Assembly (NCBI GenBank): GCA_963841995.1
Contig: CAWJEX010000001.1
Span: forward strand, 108,566 to 172,565
Length of the DNA stretch: 64,000 nucleotides
DNA from: DATDPM01 sp963841995
GTDB lineage: Bacteria; Pseudomonadota; Alphaproteobacteria; DATDPM01
Direction: 5' to 3'
A program made the translations under genes and the position numbers. The notes beneath the pieces are model-generated. The model was not told the origin of the DNA and ran no database searches. It worked only from the letters and a program-made list of their open reading frames with translations. Positions 54,711 through 62,388 of the stretch are shown one piece after another; the stretch's first letter is position 1; the number at the start of each line of letters is the position of its first letter.

Positions 54711-55358
54711 TTATTCGAGGGCGATTCGGGAAGGATTTTGCCGGGCGGCGAGACGAGCTTGTTCGGCGGCACGTCGCTCGAGATAGGCGGCGATTACCTG
54801 CTGGCGCATCTTCTCCGCTTCGCGCCGGCGGACGTCGGCCCACAAGCGATAAACTTTGTTGCGGTAGGGCACATTCAATTGCCGCGTCGTCGAGTGGTAA
54901 AAGGCGATGGCCTGCGGCCACGACCGGGTTTCGTCTTTCAATTCCTTTAGAAAGCTCGCGGCATAGGCGACGTTGCTGAAAGGATCGAAGGCGGCATCGA
55001 GCGAATCGAACGCGTCGGGATGATGATGAAGATTCACCTGCATGCAACCGACGTCGATATTGGTGACGCCCCGTTTTTGCAGCTTTTTCACCGCCGCGAT
55101 GGCCTCTTCCTTGGTGGCGAAGAACCGGCCTTCGCCCCCGACATTGATGGTCCAGGGCCAGGCAATAATTTCCCCCCGGACTTGATCGAAACGGCCGGAT
55201 TCGGCGAGCGAAATGGCGGCGAGAAGCTGGGTTGGAATGGCTTGCGAATGCTCCATGGCAGCGGTGTAAGATGCGCAAGGATCGGCTTCAACCGCACTGG
55301 CGGGGCGCATCGCGCCCAGCAAAATCACCGTGGCGAGTATCAGAATTCTGCGTTTCAT
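54711..55358 (-). CDS. Lytic murein transglycosylase (SLT domain)
   Basis: A 215-residue exported SLT-type enzyme that cleaves peptidoglycan. A signal peptide (ILILATVILLGAMRPASAVEA) is followed by LLAAISLAESGRFD with the catalytic Glu in AESG. Further motifs are DVGCMQVNLHHHPDAF, PFSNVAYAASFLKEL and AIAFYHSTT. An Arg/Ala-rich helical tail follows (QARLAARQNPSRIALE). ATG at 55358 is chosen for the signal peptide (MKRRILI). Domain order is normal for short SLT family members. Confidence 0.88.
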   Translation of the reverse strand: MKRRILILATVILLGAMRPASAVEADPCASYTAAMEHSQAIPTQLLAAISLAESGRFDQVRGEIIAWPWTINVGGEGRFFATKEEAIAAVKKLQKRGVTNIDVGCMQVNLHHHPDAFDSLDAAFDPFSNVAYAASFLKELKDETRSWPQAIAFYHSTTRQLNVPYRNKVYRLWADVRRREAEKMRQQVIAAYLERRAAEQARLAARQNPSRIALE

Positions 55359-55536
55359 ACGGCCCTGCGCTGTATCGATCACAGGGCTGTGGCAAGCAAT
55401 GGCTATGCCAGCGTGCGGCGAATTGCGAGGGTTCTAAATCGCATACCGCGATGCAAAAATTTTCTAGACCCGCGAATTCGAGAACGGATTCAATTCTTAC
55501 AAAATATTGATAAAGTTCAACGGGTTAAAAATTTTG

Positions 55537-55565
55537 TTGAAATCAAATTTCTGATGTTTCATATT
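55537..55565 (+). promoter_or_regulatory. Sigma-70-like promoter of the candidate sRNA
   Basis: TTGAAA-N17-CATATT lies in an AT-rich island; the predicted start is about 55571, at the foot of the first sRNA hairpin. It is a good -35 with a fair -10 and ideal spacing. Confidence 0.5.
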
Positions 55566-55570
55566 GTGCA

Positions 55571-55677
55571 GTGCGGCATGGACACCTCCCTTCCCCCCTT
55601 ATCGGTGTCCAGCGCCGCAGGCACCTAACGGTGCATCCTCCCTGAACTCGGGCCGCGCTTGCGCGGCCCTTTTTTTT
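55571..55677 (+). ncRNA. Candidate ~105-nt trans-acting sRNA with CCUCCC-type unpaired segments
   Basis: Between the lytic transglycosylase and the convergent amidohydrolase there is no ORF but a full sRNA layout. A promoter is followed by a long hairpin (TGCGGC-AT-GGACAC paired to GTGTCC-AGC-GCCGCA, 55572-55619) with loop CTCCCTTCCCCC. Then comes a small hairpin GCACC-taac-GGTGC (55621-55634), a single strand ATCCTCCCTGAACTC, and a perfect terminator. The C-rich CCUCCC-like loops are the hallmark of alphaproteobacterial sRNAs that mask ribosome-binding sites. The structure was folded by eye; assignment to a known family is not possible here. Confidence 0.6.
55650..55677 (+). terminator. Strong rho-independent terminator
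   Basis: GGGCCGCGC-TT-GCGCGGCCC followed by eight Ts. The stem is perfect at 9 bp. On the plus strand no gene precedes it, which is the main reason to look for an RNA gene upstream. Confidence 0.9.
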
Positions 55678-55705
55678 GTTATGCGGCAATGAAACGGCGG
55701 GTTTT

Positions 55706-56590
55706 TCAGGGCTCGTGGAGGAACTCCGGCGAAAGCCTCGCGACCGATTCGACGAGATTGGCCATCGCCCCGGTGAGGGTCGCGAAGCTTCGGCGTTTGG
55801 TGAGCGTCTCCGGATCCATGTAGAGCGCGCGGTTGATCTCAATCTGAAGCACATGGACGCCTTCCGGCGGCCGGCCGTAATGGCGCGTCGTGAAGCCGCC
55901 TGAATAAGGCGCGTTGCGGCGCATCGTGTAATCCATGGCCACCAGCCTAGCTTCGACGCAATCGGTCAGCGCTGCGGCGCAGGATGTTCCGAAACAATCG
56001 CCGAGAACGAAATCGACGCGTCGGCGCCCGGCATCGGGTTCGGTCGGTCCCCCGATCGGCGGCATCGAATGGCAATCCAAAAGAATGCAGAAACCGAATC
56101 GCAAAACCGTCGCATCGATGAGGTCTTTCAACAACGTGTGATAGGGCTGATAGCAGGATTTGATTCGGCGCAAGGCATCCGCAAACGCCAATTTCCCGCC
56201 GTAAATTTCCTCGCCGCCGGCGGCGAGCCGCGGAATGGTGCCGAGCCCGGCGCTGACGCGCGGCGAATTCGCGTTGACGTAATCCGGGAGCCGTTCCGCG
56301 AACATGTGGGGATCGAGTTCGAACGGCTCCCGGTTGGGATCGACATAGATGCGCGGGAAATGCGCCCGCAGCATCGGCGCGCCTAATCTCGGGGCTACGG
56401 CAAAGATCTCGTCGACATAGCAATCCTCCGATTTGCGCAAGGCCTGCGAATCGAGGCGGGATTGAGCGAGGAATTCTGGTGGATACCGGCAACCGCTGTG
56501 GGGCGACGCCAGAATAAGAGGCAGCCGCTGAGTCCCGGCGGCGATGACTTCGGATAAACCGGAATTGGCAATGCCGCTGGTGTCCGTCAT
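55706..56590 (-). CDS. N-formylglutamate amidohydrolase family protein
   Basis: A 294-residue FGase-family hydrolase. LILASPHSGCRYP, KSEDCYVDEIF, RIYVDPNREPFELDP, ILLDCHSMPPIG, and VLQIEINRALYMD hold the metal- and substrate-binding residues of this zinc peptidase-like fold. It may remove formate from N-formylglutamate in histidine breakdown, but no hut genes are near. In many alphaproteobacteria it neighbours cpdR, as here. ATG at 56590 (MTDTSG) is preferred to 56605. Confidence 0.88.
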   Translation of the reverse strand: MTDTSGIANSGLSEVIAAGTQRLPLILASPHSGCRYPPEFLAQSRLDSQALRKSEDCYVDEIFAVAPRLGAPMLRAHFPRIYVDPNREPFELDPHMFAERLPDYVNANSPRVSAGLGTIPRLAAGGEEIYGGKLAFADALRRIKSCYQPYHTLLKDLIDATVLRFGFCILLDCHSMPPIGGPTEPDAGRRRVDFVLGDCFGTSCAAALTDCVEARLVAMDYTMRRNAPYSGGFTTRHYGRPPEGVHVLQIEINRALYMDPETLTKRRSFATLTGAMANLVESVARLSPEFLHEP

Positions 56591-56775
56591 GCCGTATTTT
56601 CGCAAAAAATGGGCGATAGCGGTGAGTCCCCGTTTACGGTCGATGGAGAGCCTTGTTTACCAATTCGCAATGCCGTAGGACCGATGATGCAGGGGTCGAG
56701 ACGGGGCGCGTGCAATCCGCAGGGTGGGGCGGGCATAGTTGCACGCGCAGCTGAAGGGGGATACGAAAGACTTGC

Positions 56776-57135
56776 ATGGCAACCATTCTTCTCGCCGAAG
56801 ACGATCAGTCAATGCGTCGGTTCTTAAAGCGCGCGCTCGAGAAGGCGGGGCATGAGGTTATTGCCGTCGGCGACGGCCTTGAGGCGCTTGAAGCTTTTGC
56901 GCCCGGCCGGTTCAATCTCCTTCTTGCCGATATCGTGATGCCAGGCTTGGATGGGATCGAGCTTGCCCGCCGGGCCCGGGACAGCAGTCCCGATCTGCCG
57001 GTCATGTTCATCACCGGATTTGCGGCGGTGGCCTTGCGGGCGCGAAAGAAACTCCCCGGCGAAACCCGCGTCTTGGCGAAACCGTTCCATCTCCGGGATC
57101 TGGTCGCGGAAATCGAGAAGCTGCTGGCCGCCTAA
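56776..57135 (+). CDS. cpdR: Response regulator CpdR
   Basis: A stand-alone 119-residue receiver. It begins MATILLAEDDQSMRRFLKRA with the acidic pair D9/D10, acceptor D52 in LLLADIVMPGLDG, Thr in FITGFAA and the lysine in LAKPFHL. In Caulobacter unphosphorylated CpdR takes ClpXP to the pole and primes degradation of CtrA and PdeA. Sequence, size and placement next to the amidohydrolase gene and a tRNA fit CpdR. AAGGGGGAT upstream serves as ribosome-binding site. Confidence 0.88.
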   Translation: MATILLAEDDQSMRRFLKRALEKAGHEVIAVGDGLEALEAFAPGRFNLLLADIVMPGLDGIELARRARDSSPDLPVMFITGFAAVALRARKKLPGETRVLAKPFHLRDLVAEIEKLLAA

Positions 57136-57251
57136 GGCGCCGCTCGCGGTTTAAATCCGGCGAGTTCGGGCGGTTCCGGGGCTTGAAAAAGATCGGGGGA
57201 TGCTTCTTAATCCCCGGCCTGCGGCGGACCTGCCGCATTCCTGGATATCAA

Positions 57252-57326
<75 letters not shown>

Positions 57327-57399
57327 TTTTTCGGCCATAGTTTATCGACAGGAGCGCATTTTGGTGCGCGTCGCCACCGATCGCGGATCGGTCATTGAA

Positions 57400-57438
57400 C
57401 GGACAAAAAGAAAGGGCGCGCTTTTCAGCGCGCCCTTT
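57400..57438 (-). terminator. Rho-independent terminator of the Deg protease gene
   Basis: On the minus strand AAAGGGCGCGC-TGAAAA-GCGCGCCCTTT is followed by CTTTTTG. It lies 22 bp beyond the protease stop. The perfect 11-bp stem is symmetrical, but the T-run favours the minus strand. Confidence 0.85.
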
Positions 57439-57460
57439 GCCATGGCGGATCGATGAGCGG

Positions 57461-58885
57461 TTACGAGATGACCAGGAACACGCTGGCGCCGTCGCGCAGG
57501 ATGTTCAGCGTGATCACGCCTTTGGCCTTGCCGACATCGGTTTTCAGGTCGTCGATCGAGCGGACCTTTTCGCGGTTCACCGCGGTGATGACGTCGCCAT
57601 CCCGGATGCCGTGACGCGCGGCCGGGCTCTCTTCCGCCACCTGGCTCACCAGAACGCCGTCGCTGTGACCGTATTCCGGCATTCCCGGTTCGATATTGCG
57701 GAACTCGGCGCCCTCGAGCTGCGGCACGGATTCGCCGGATACGCCAGATTCTTCGGCCATCTCCTGCTTTTCCGGCGCCTTGCCGACCTTGGCTTCGACG
57801 GTCTTTTGCGCGCCGTCGCGGACCAGGCCAACCTCAACATTCTGACCGATGCTCATGAGGCCGATGTGGTTGCGCAGATCGGACGCACCGTGAACCGGGC
57901 GCTTGTCGAGTTCGGTCACGACGTCGCCGGCCTTAATGCCGGCCTTGTCCGCCGGCGACCCGGGCTCGACCTGCGAGACGATGGCGCCCTCATCGGTGCC
58001 CACTTTCATCGCCTGCGCCACGTTCGGCGTCAGGTCTTGAACCATGATGCCAAGTCGGCCGCGGTGGACCGAGCCGTCTTTGGCCAACTGGTCCATCACC
58101 AAATGGGCCATGCTGGTCGGGACCGCAAAGCCGATACCGACATTGCCGCCGGCCGGACCGACGATCGCGGTGTTGATGCCGACGAGTTCGCCCTTGAGGT
58201 TGACCAACGCACCGCCGGAATTGCCCGGATTGATCGAGGCATCGGTTTGAATGAAGTCCTCATAGCCTTCGATGTTCAGGCCGCTGCGTCCCAAAGCGCT
58301 GACGATTCCCGCGGTCACGGTTTGGCCAAGCCCGAAGGGATTGCCGATGGCGACAACGTAGTCGCCGACATGGAGCGAATCGGAATCGCCGAATGGCAGT
58401 GCCGTCAAGTGATCGGCATCGATCTTGAGCAAGGCGATGTCGGTACCGGGATCGCTGCCGACAACTTTCGCCTTGAACTTGCGGCGGTCCTTCAGGGTAA
58501 CGGTAACGTCATCGGCATGATCGACCACGTGAAAATTAGTCAGGACGTAGCCCCGGGCCGCATCGACGATTACGCCTGAGCCTGCGCTCATTTGCGGACG
58601 CGCCGGCATTTGATTGGGCATATTGAAGAATTTGCGGAAGAACGGATCCTTCATCATCGGATTTTCTTCGGCGGGTGCTTTCGATTCGACCGCAATATTG
58701 ACGACCGCCGGGGTTACGGCTTCGACCAGCGGCGCCAAGGTCGGCATTGGCGCCAAGGTCGTAGCAGGCGTCGTCGCGGTTTCCGCGTGAGTCGCCGGAG
58801 CGGTCGCGAGATAGACCGGCCCCGCAGCGAGAAGGGCGGTGACGGCAACGATCGCCGCCAGCCGCCGGTTGGATACATGCAACAT
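57461..58885 (-). CDS. degQ: Do family (DegP/DegQ) periplasmic serine endopeptidase
   Basis: An envelope quality-control protease of 474 residues. Signal peptide or anchor near residues 8-30, then the trypsin-like domain with H119 (TNFHVVDH), D149 (GTDIALLKI) and S223 (NPGNSGGAL). PDZ1 is at about 255-345 (RGRLGIMVQDLTPN, SPADKAGIKAGDVV), a charged linker follows, and PDZ2 at about 385-470 (SPAARHGIRDGDVITAVN). ATG at 58885 (MLHVSNRRLA) is preferred to 58909. A direct-repeat array at 58940-58971 lies in its promoter region, and hsp20 is its upstream neighbour, so this is a stress locus. Confidence 0.94.
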   Translation of the reverse strand: MLHVSNRRLAAIVAVTALLAAGPVYLATAPATHAETATTPATTLAPMPTLAPLVEAVTPAVVNIAVESKAPAEENPMMKDPFFRKFFNMPNQMPARPQMSAGSGVIVDAARGYVLTNFHVVDHADDVTVTLKDRRKFKAKVVGSDPGTDIALLKIDADHLTALPFGDSDSLHVGDYVVAIGNPFGLGQTVTAGIVSALGRSGLNIEGYEDFIQTDASINPGNSGGALVNLKGELVGINTAIVGPAGGNVGIGFAVPTSMAHLVMDQLAKDGSVHRGRLGIMVQDLTPNVAQAMKVGTDEGAIVSQVEPGSPADKAGIKAGDVVTELDKRPVHGASDLRNHIGLMSIGQNVEVGLVRDGAQKTVEAKVGKAPEKQEMAEESGVSGESVPQLEGAEFRNIEPGMPEYGHSDGVLVSQVAEESPAARHGIRDGDVITAVNREKVRSIDDLKTDVGKAKGVITLNILRDGASVFLVIS

Positions 58886-58939
58886 TCTGTCTCTCCGAAT
58901 CAGGAACATGGAATAAGCGTTGTGGGCGTTAAACCAGAG

Positions 58940-58971
58940 AATTGCGCCGAAATTGCGCCGGAAATTGGGCG
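58940..58971. repeat. Three AATTGCGCC-type direct repeats upstream of the Deg protease
   Basis: AATTGCGCC at 58940-58948 and 58951-58959, then AATTGGGCG (2 mismatches) at 58963-58971. Spacing is 11-12 bp, one helical turn, 55-86 bp ahead of the start codon. The layout suggests side-by-side binding of a regulator on one face of the DNA. The remainder of 58886-59214 shows no gene. Confidence 0.45.
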
Positions 58972-59214
58972 AAAACTTGAAAAGCCCCGGTAAATCAAGG
59001 ATGGCACCCTTAGGTTAAAAAAGTTTAATTTCGGCGGGGGCGCTTTGGTTCTAACCGACCGCTGCCGCGGCGCCCCGTCTTCCATACCTGGCCCGGCATC
59101 CTTTGGACGCGAAACATTCCAGGGGCCGGCGCGGGGCCGGTGTCGATGATCCCGCTTTCGCGGCATCGAGCCGACAACGGCCGGCCCCCATGGCAACGCC
59201 GTGTGCGCGTCCGG

Positions 59215-59700
59215 TTAGCTGCTCTTGATCTCGATCTTTTTCGGCGACGCCTCGGGCGTCTTCGGCAAGGTGACCGTCAGCACGCCATTCTTGAAGCTCG
59301 CCTCGGCTTTATCGGTGGCAATGCCGGACGGCAGACCGATCGAACGGAGGAACGATCCGTAGGAACGTTCCGCCAGGCGATAACCCTTCTTCGAATCGTC
59401 AGTCTCGGTTTTCTTTTCGCCCCGGATGGTCAGAACGTCGTCGGCAACCGAAACTTCGACATCCTTTTCCTCTAGGCCCGGCAACTCGACCGAGACTTCG
59501 ATCGCGGTTTCGGTTTCGGCGACGTCGGTTCGCGGCGTATTCGCAATGAACGCGGGCAGCGGGGCGTTGCCGCGGGCGAAATCGCGGAGCAAATCATCGA
59601 ACACGCGATTGAAATCGCGCTGGAAAAGAAAAAGCGGATCGCCGTTGCCCGCGCGCGACGGCATTCTGGTTGTCCACGGCATCAAAGCTTTCATCGTCAT
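59215..59700 (-). CDS. Small heat-shock protein (Hsp20/alpha-crystallin)
   Basis: An ATP-independent holdase chaperone of 161 residues. The alpha-crystallin domain runs from about residue 50 (RTDVAETETAIEVSVELPGL, VLTIRGEKK, SYGSFLRSIGLP) to FKNGVLTVTLPKTPEA, the conserved GVLTxxxPK box; the last residues KKIEIKSS replace the I-x-I tail. ATG at 59700 has GGAG 8 nt upstream. That SD is buried in a ROSE-like hairpin, so translation should rise with temperature. Confidence 0.93.
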   Translation of the reverse strand: MTMKALMPWTTRMPSRAGNGDPLFLFQRDFNRVFDDLLRDFARGNAPLPAFIANTPRTDVAETETAIEVSVELPGLEEKDVEVSVADDVLTIRGEKKTETDDSKKGYRLAERSYGSFLRSIGLPSGIATDKAEASFKNGVLTVTLPKTPEASPKKIEIKSS

Positions 59701-59800
59701 CGTTGCAACTCCTCGAATGAGCAAGATCGTTGAACCACCGCCGCGCCAAGTGCAGGTTTGGCGCAGATGGCACGCGCCGGCGGGAAACCGGTGACCGAAG
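59701..59800 (-). promoter_or_regulatory. ROSE-like RNA thermometer in the hsp20 leader
   Basis: The last hairpin before the start codon is CTTGCTC-ATTC-GAGGAGT (minus strand, 59725-59709). The U-U-G-C-U strand pairs with the A-G-G-A-G Shine-Dalgarno, with a U-G wobble and an internal G-G mismatch, the diagnostic ROSE feature. Further GC-rich helices can form upstream. Repression at low temperature is known for ROSE elements of alphaproteobacterial hsp20 genes. The upstream limit is approximate. Confidence 0.65.
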
Positions 59801-59979
59801 GATTCGATCGGAAGAACCGGTGCGGGAAGCACGGCGGTTCATAGAGGCGCGTTGCGCCCATGGGATCAGGAGCTTTCGCTCCAACGCGTTCCCGTCCTTC
59901 GACATCGAAGCGATGGGAACGGTCCACCATCCGGTCGGACCATTCTGCCAACACCCGATTCCGGCGTCCGGCATTGGTG

Positions 59980-60008
59980 ATCTAGGAAGCGATCCTGGCG
60001 GCGTCAAG
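59980..60008 (-). promoter_or_regulatory. Possible sigma-32-like promoter for hsp20
   Basis: On the minus strand CTTG-N18-CCTAGAT resembles the alphaproteobacterial heat-shock consensus CTTG-N17/18-CYTATNT with one mismatch. It would give a leader of about 270 nt, longer than usual for ROSE leaders, so the match may be chance. No gene is seen in 59801-60069. Confidence 0.3.
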
Positions 60009-60069
60009 AGAGCGGGCCGTCATCCGCCGGCAGGAATCCCTCGATTTTCAACGAGGTTAATTTTTGCTC

Positions 60070-60681
60070 TCACGGCGGCGGGCGCAAAATCGTCGCGCTC
60101 AGGCGTTTCACGACATCGCGCGCGTCATAGGCTTTCGGCTCATTCGCCGGACGTTCCCCGGAATAAACCGCGATCGTGCCATAGGCCCGGTATTTGTCGA
60201 ATTGCTCGGTCGTCGCCGGCGCATAGGCACCGAAATAAGGATCGTAATACATGCCGAAAGCCGGGTCGTAAAAGCCTGGCCCGTAAAGATAAGGGCGGTA
60301 GAAAAAGGGATCGTAGAAATATCCGCCGGGCGGGACGTTCACATAAGTGCGATAGGTCACGTCGCGTTCGACGTCCTGATCGACGACCACAAAATAATCA
60401 TGCCCCGTGGCGACCGTGATTTCGGCGGCGCGATAGAGAAGATAATTTTCGACCATCTCGCGCGGCGTCACTGAATTTCCCGAAAATCGGATTCGGTAAT
60501 GATCGTCGGAAATCCGTTGATCGGAATACCCTTCGTCGTCGACGGCGGGCTGATAATAGGTCGGGTTCACGCAGGCGGACAACGCAAGGGTCGCCGCCAT
60601 AAGGCCGGCGACGGAAAATCCTGCGGTCGCCGAGCGGCGTGCGGCAATCATCGAAATATCCCGGATGGTGCGATGCAGCAT
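60070..60681 (-). CDS. CC0125/CC1285-family lipoprotein
   Basis: A 203-residue outer-envelope lipoprotein. The signal peptide ends LALSAC (lipobox), followed by VNPTYYQPAVDDEGYSDQRI and DDHYRIRFSGNSVTPREMVE, then YLLYRAAEITVATGHDYFVV. This is the Caulobacter CC0125/CC1285 family pattern (Y-S-D-x-R-I...Y-R-V-x-F-x-G-N...LYRAAE). The centre is unusually Tyr/Pro/Phe/Gly-rich (GGYFYDPFFYRPYLYGPGFY). Start at 60681 has GAGGAG 6 nt upstream. Function unknown. Confidence 0.82.
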   Translation of the reverse strand: MLHRTIRDISMIAARRSATAGFSVAGLMAATLALSACVNPTYYQPAVDDEGYSDQRISDDHYRIRFSGNSVTPREMVENYLLYRAAEITVATGHDYFVVVDQDVERDVTYRTYVNVPPGGYFYDPFFYRPYLYGPGFYDPAFGMYYDPYFGAYAPATTEQFDKYRAYGTIAVYSGERPANEPKAYDARDVVKRLSATILRPPP

Positions 60682-60959
60682 GAAGGCTCCTCGCCCGTCG
60701 CCATAGGCATCCCGAATTCAAGACAACTGACGGTGGCGCCCGGTAACCCGCCCTCAGCCTCGATTTTAGCCATTTTGCGGTATCAGGCTACTATTAAACA
60801 ATTGTGAATACCCAATTTCACCAATGGGTTAACCCTGATTTAAACAATTCATGGAATATATTTACGCCGGGACTACCGCTGCCGTCTTGCTTATCGCGCG
60901 ACTGGCGTGCGGCAGACGGTGCTCCGCGCTTATTTTGATTTGGGAAGGCTTCGCCACAA

Positions 60960-62012
60960 ATGGAAGCGACGATCACACTGCGCGACCGATTCTCTGCCTG
61001 GTGGGAGGGTGCGGAACCCGTACCGCATGTCGCTACCCCTGCGTCCGAGGACGAGCAGGAGAAGGACGCGGCGGAAAAATCGAACGGCAGCGCGGCGGCG
61101 GCCATTTCGTGGCGTCAAAAAATCGCGGCGTGGTGGAATGGGGTCGAACTCGACGCGCCAGCGGAGGAGGAAGACCTTCCCTCGCTGCGATCGCATGTCG
61201 CGAAAGACGCCGAACCCGTCAGCATCGAACTTCCGGAAGTCGTCAAGGATACGTGGACCTCGGCGCGGATAAAGGTTGCCGAGCGAATTTGGGGCTGCGG
61301 CTATGTGACGCCCGGCGGAGCCGATTACGTCATGAAGCTGGTCAGGGTCTTCGGCCTCAACCCGAAAATGAGCATTGCCGACATCAATGCCGGACCGGGC
61401 GGCAGCAGCCGGGCGATCTCCGAAGCCTTCGGCATGTGGGTAACGGCGATGGAACCGAGCGAGACGCTGGCGGCTCACGGCATGGAAGAATCGACGATGG
61501 CCGGCATGGCGAAAAAAGTGCCGATCATCGCCTATGATCCGGAGTCGGTCGAATTGCGCGCCAACGGATTCGACTGCATCTTCGCCAAAGAACTTTTCTA
61601 TACCGTGGTCAACAAGCGGCACCTCTTCGCGACGGTTGCCAAAGCCCTGAAGAAGAACGGCCAGCTTCTTTTCACCGATTTTGTGCTGGCAAAAACCGAT
61701 CACATGGAAGAAGAGACGGCAAACTGGGCCGCGCACGAACCCAGACGCCCCGAAATGTGGAGCGTCAAACAGATCCGCGAATATCTGGAAAAGCAGGGCC
61801 TCGATATCCGGGTCGAAGACGACATTTCGGATGAGATGTGCGGCCTCATTCTTCAAGGTTGGATGGAGGCCGTGAAGAATTTCCGGCCCGGCCATTTCGA
61901 GCCCGAGCTCGGCGAGGCGCTCTTGGCCGAGGCCGAGCTTTGGACCCGCCGCCTCGGCGTTCTCCAAAGCGGCGACGTCCGGCTCTATCGGATTCACGCC
62001 CTGAAGCGCTAA
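60960..62012 (+). CDS. SAM-dependent methyltransferase with a duplicated Trp motif
   Basis: A class I methyltransferase-like protein of 350 residues. Motif I reads ADINAGPGGSSRAISEAFG, and motif IV-like residues lie in GFDCIFAKELFYTVVNKRHL and NGQLLFTDFVL. The N-terminal 80 residues hold two related short helices, RDRFSAWWEGAE (8-19) and RQKIAAWWNGVE (53-64), separated by an acidic Ala-rich linker. The duplicated R-x4-A-W-W-x-G-x-E motif is not part of the fold. Substrate unknown; no operon partner. Confidence 0.75.
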   Translation: MEATITLRDRFSAWWEGAEPVPHVATPASEDEQEKDAAEKSNGSAAAAISWRQKIAAWWNGVELDAPAEEEDLPSLRSHVAKDAEPVSIELPEVVKDTWTSARIKVAERIWGCGYVTPGGADYVMKLVRVFGLNPKMSIADINAGPGGSSRAISEAFGMWVTAMEPSETLAAHGMEESTMAGMAKKVPIIAYDPESVELRANGFDCIFAKELFYTVVNKRHLFATVAKALKKNGQLLFTDFVLAKTDHMEEETANWAAHEPRRPEMWSVKQIREYLEKQGLDIRVEDDISDEMCGLILQGWMEAVKNFRPGHFEPELGEALLAEAELWTRRLGVLQSGDVRLYRIHALKR

Positions 62013-62052
62013 AATTGCGGGTTTCCCGCGGTTTTCCGAGGCTTTCCGGCGG

Positions 62053-62081
62053 TTGACAGAGGGGGCGCCTAGCCCCTAAGT
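62053..62081 (+). promoter_or_regulatory. Possible promoter of rpmJ
   Basis: A perfect -35 TTGACA lies 17 bp before a weak -10 CTAAGT, about 40 bp before the rpmJ start. The -10 is poor, so the assignment rests on the -35 and position. Confidence 0.4.
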
Positions 62082-62122
62082 TCCCGCCTCCTGCGGCCCC
62101 TGCCCGTACCCGGAGAATGACG

Positions 62123-62248
62123 ATGAAGGTACTGCGTTCCCTCAAATCGGCCAAGACGCGGCACAAGGATTGCCGCGTGGTGCGCCGCCGCGGCCGCGTC
62201 TACGTCATCAATAAGACCAATCCGCGCTTCAAGGCGCGCCAGGGCTAG
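62123..62248 (+). CDS. rpmJ: 50S ribosomal protein L36
   Basis: A 41-residue ribosomal protein reading MKVLRSLKSAKTRHKDCRVV, then RRRGRVYVINKTNPRFKARQ and G. This is the C-minus type of L36, as expected in many proteobacteria: only one cysteine (C17), without the zinc ribbon. GGAG ends 7 nt before the ATG at 62123, so the ATG at 62117 is less likely. Confidence 0.97.
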   Translation: MKVLRSLKSAKTRHKDCRVVRRRGRVYVINKTNPRFKARQG

Positions 62249-62281
62249 CCGCGCCTCGCCGCAATCGCGGGCCCCGCGCGA

Positions 62282-62310
62282 TTGACGCTCCTGATAGCCG
62301 GTCCTACCAT
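62282..62310 (+). promoter_or_regulatory. Sigma-70-like promoter of glcDE
   Basis: TTGACG-N17-TACCAT lies 78 bp before the glcD start, in the 140-bp gap after rpmJ. Spacing is ideal and both hexamers are fair matches. Confidence 0.5.
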
Positions 62311-62388
62311 TTCCGGTGCGGTCGCGGCGCGACGGGCGCTGCCACGCTGACCGGACGGTCCACGCCCGACCAGAGAGGAGCGGCACGA

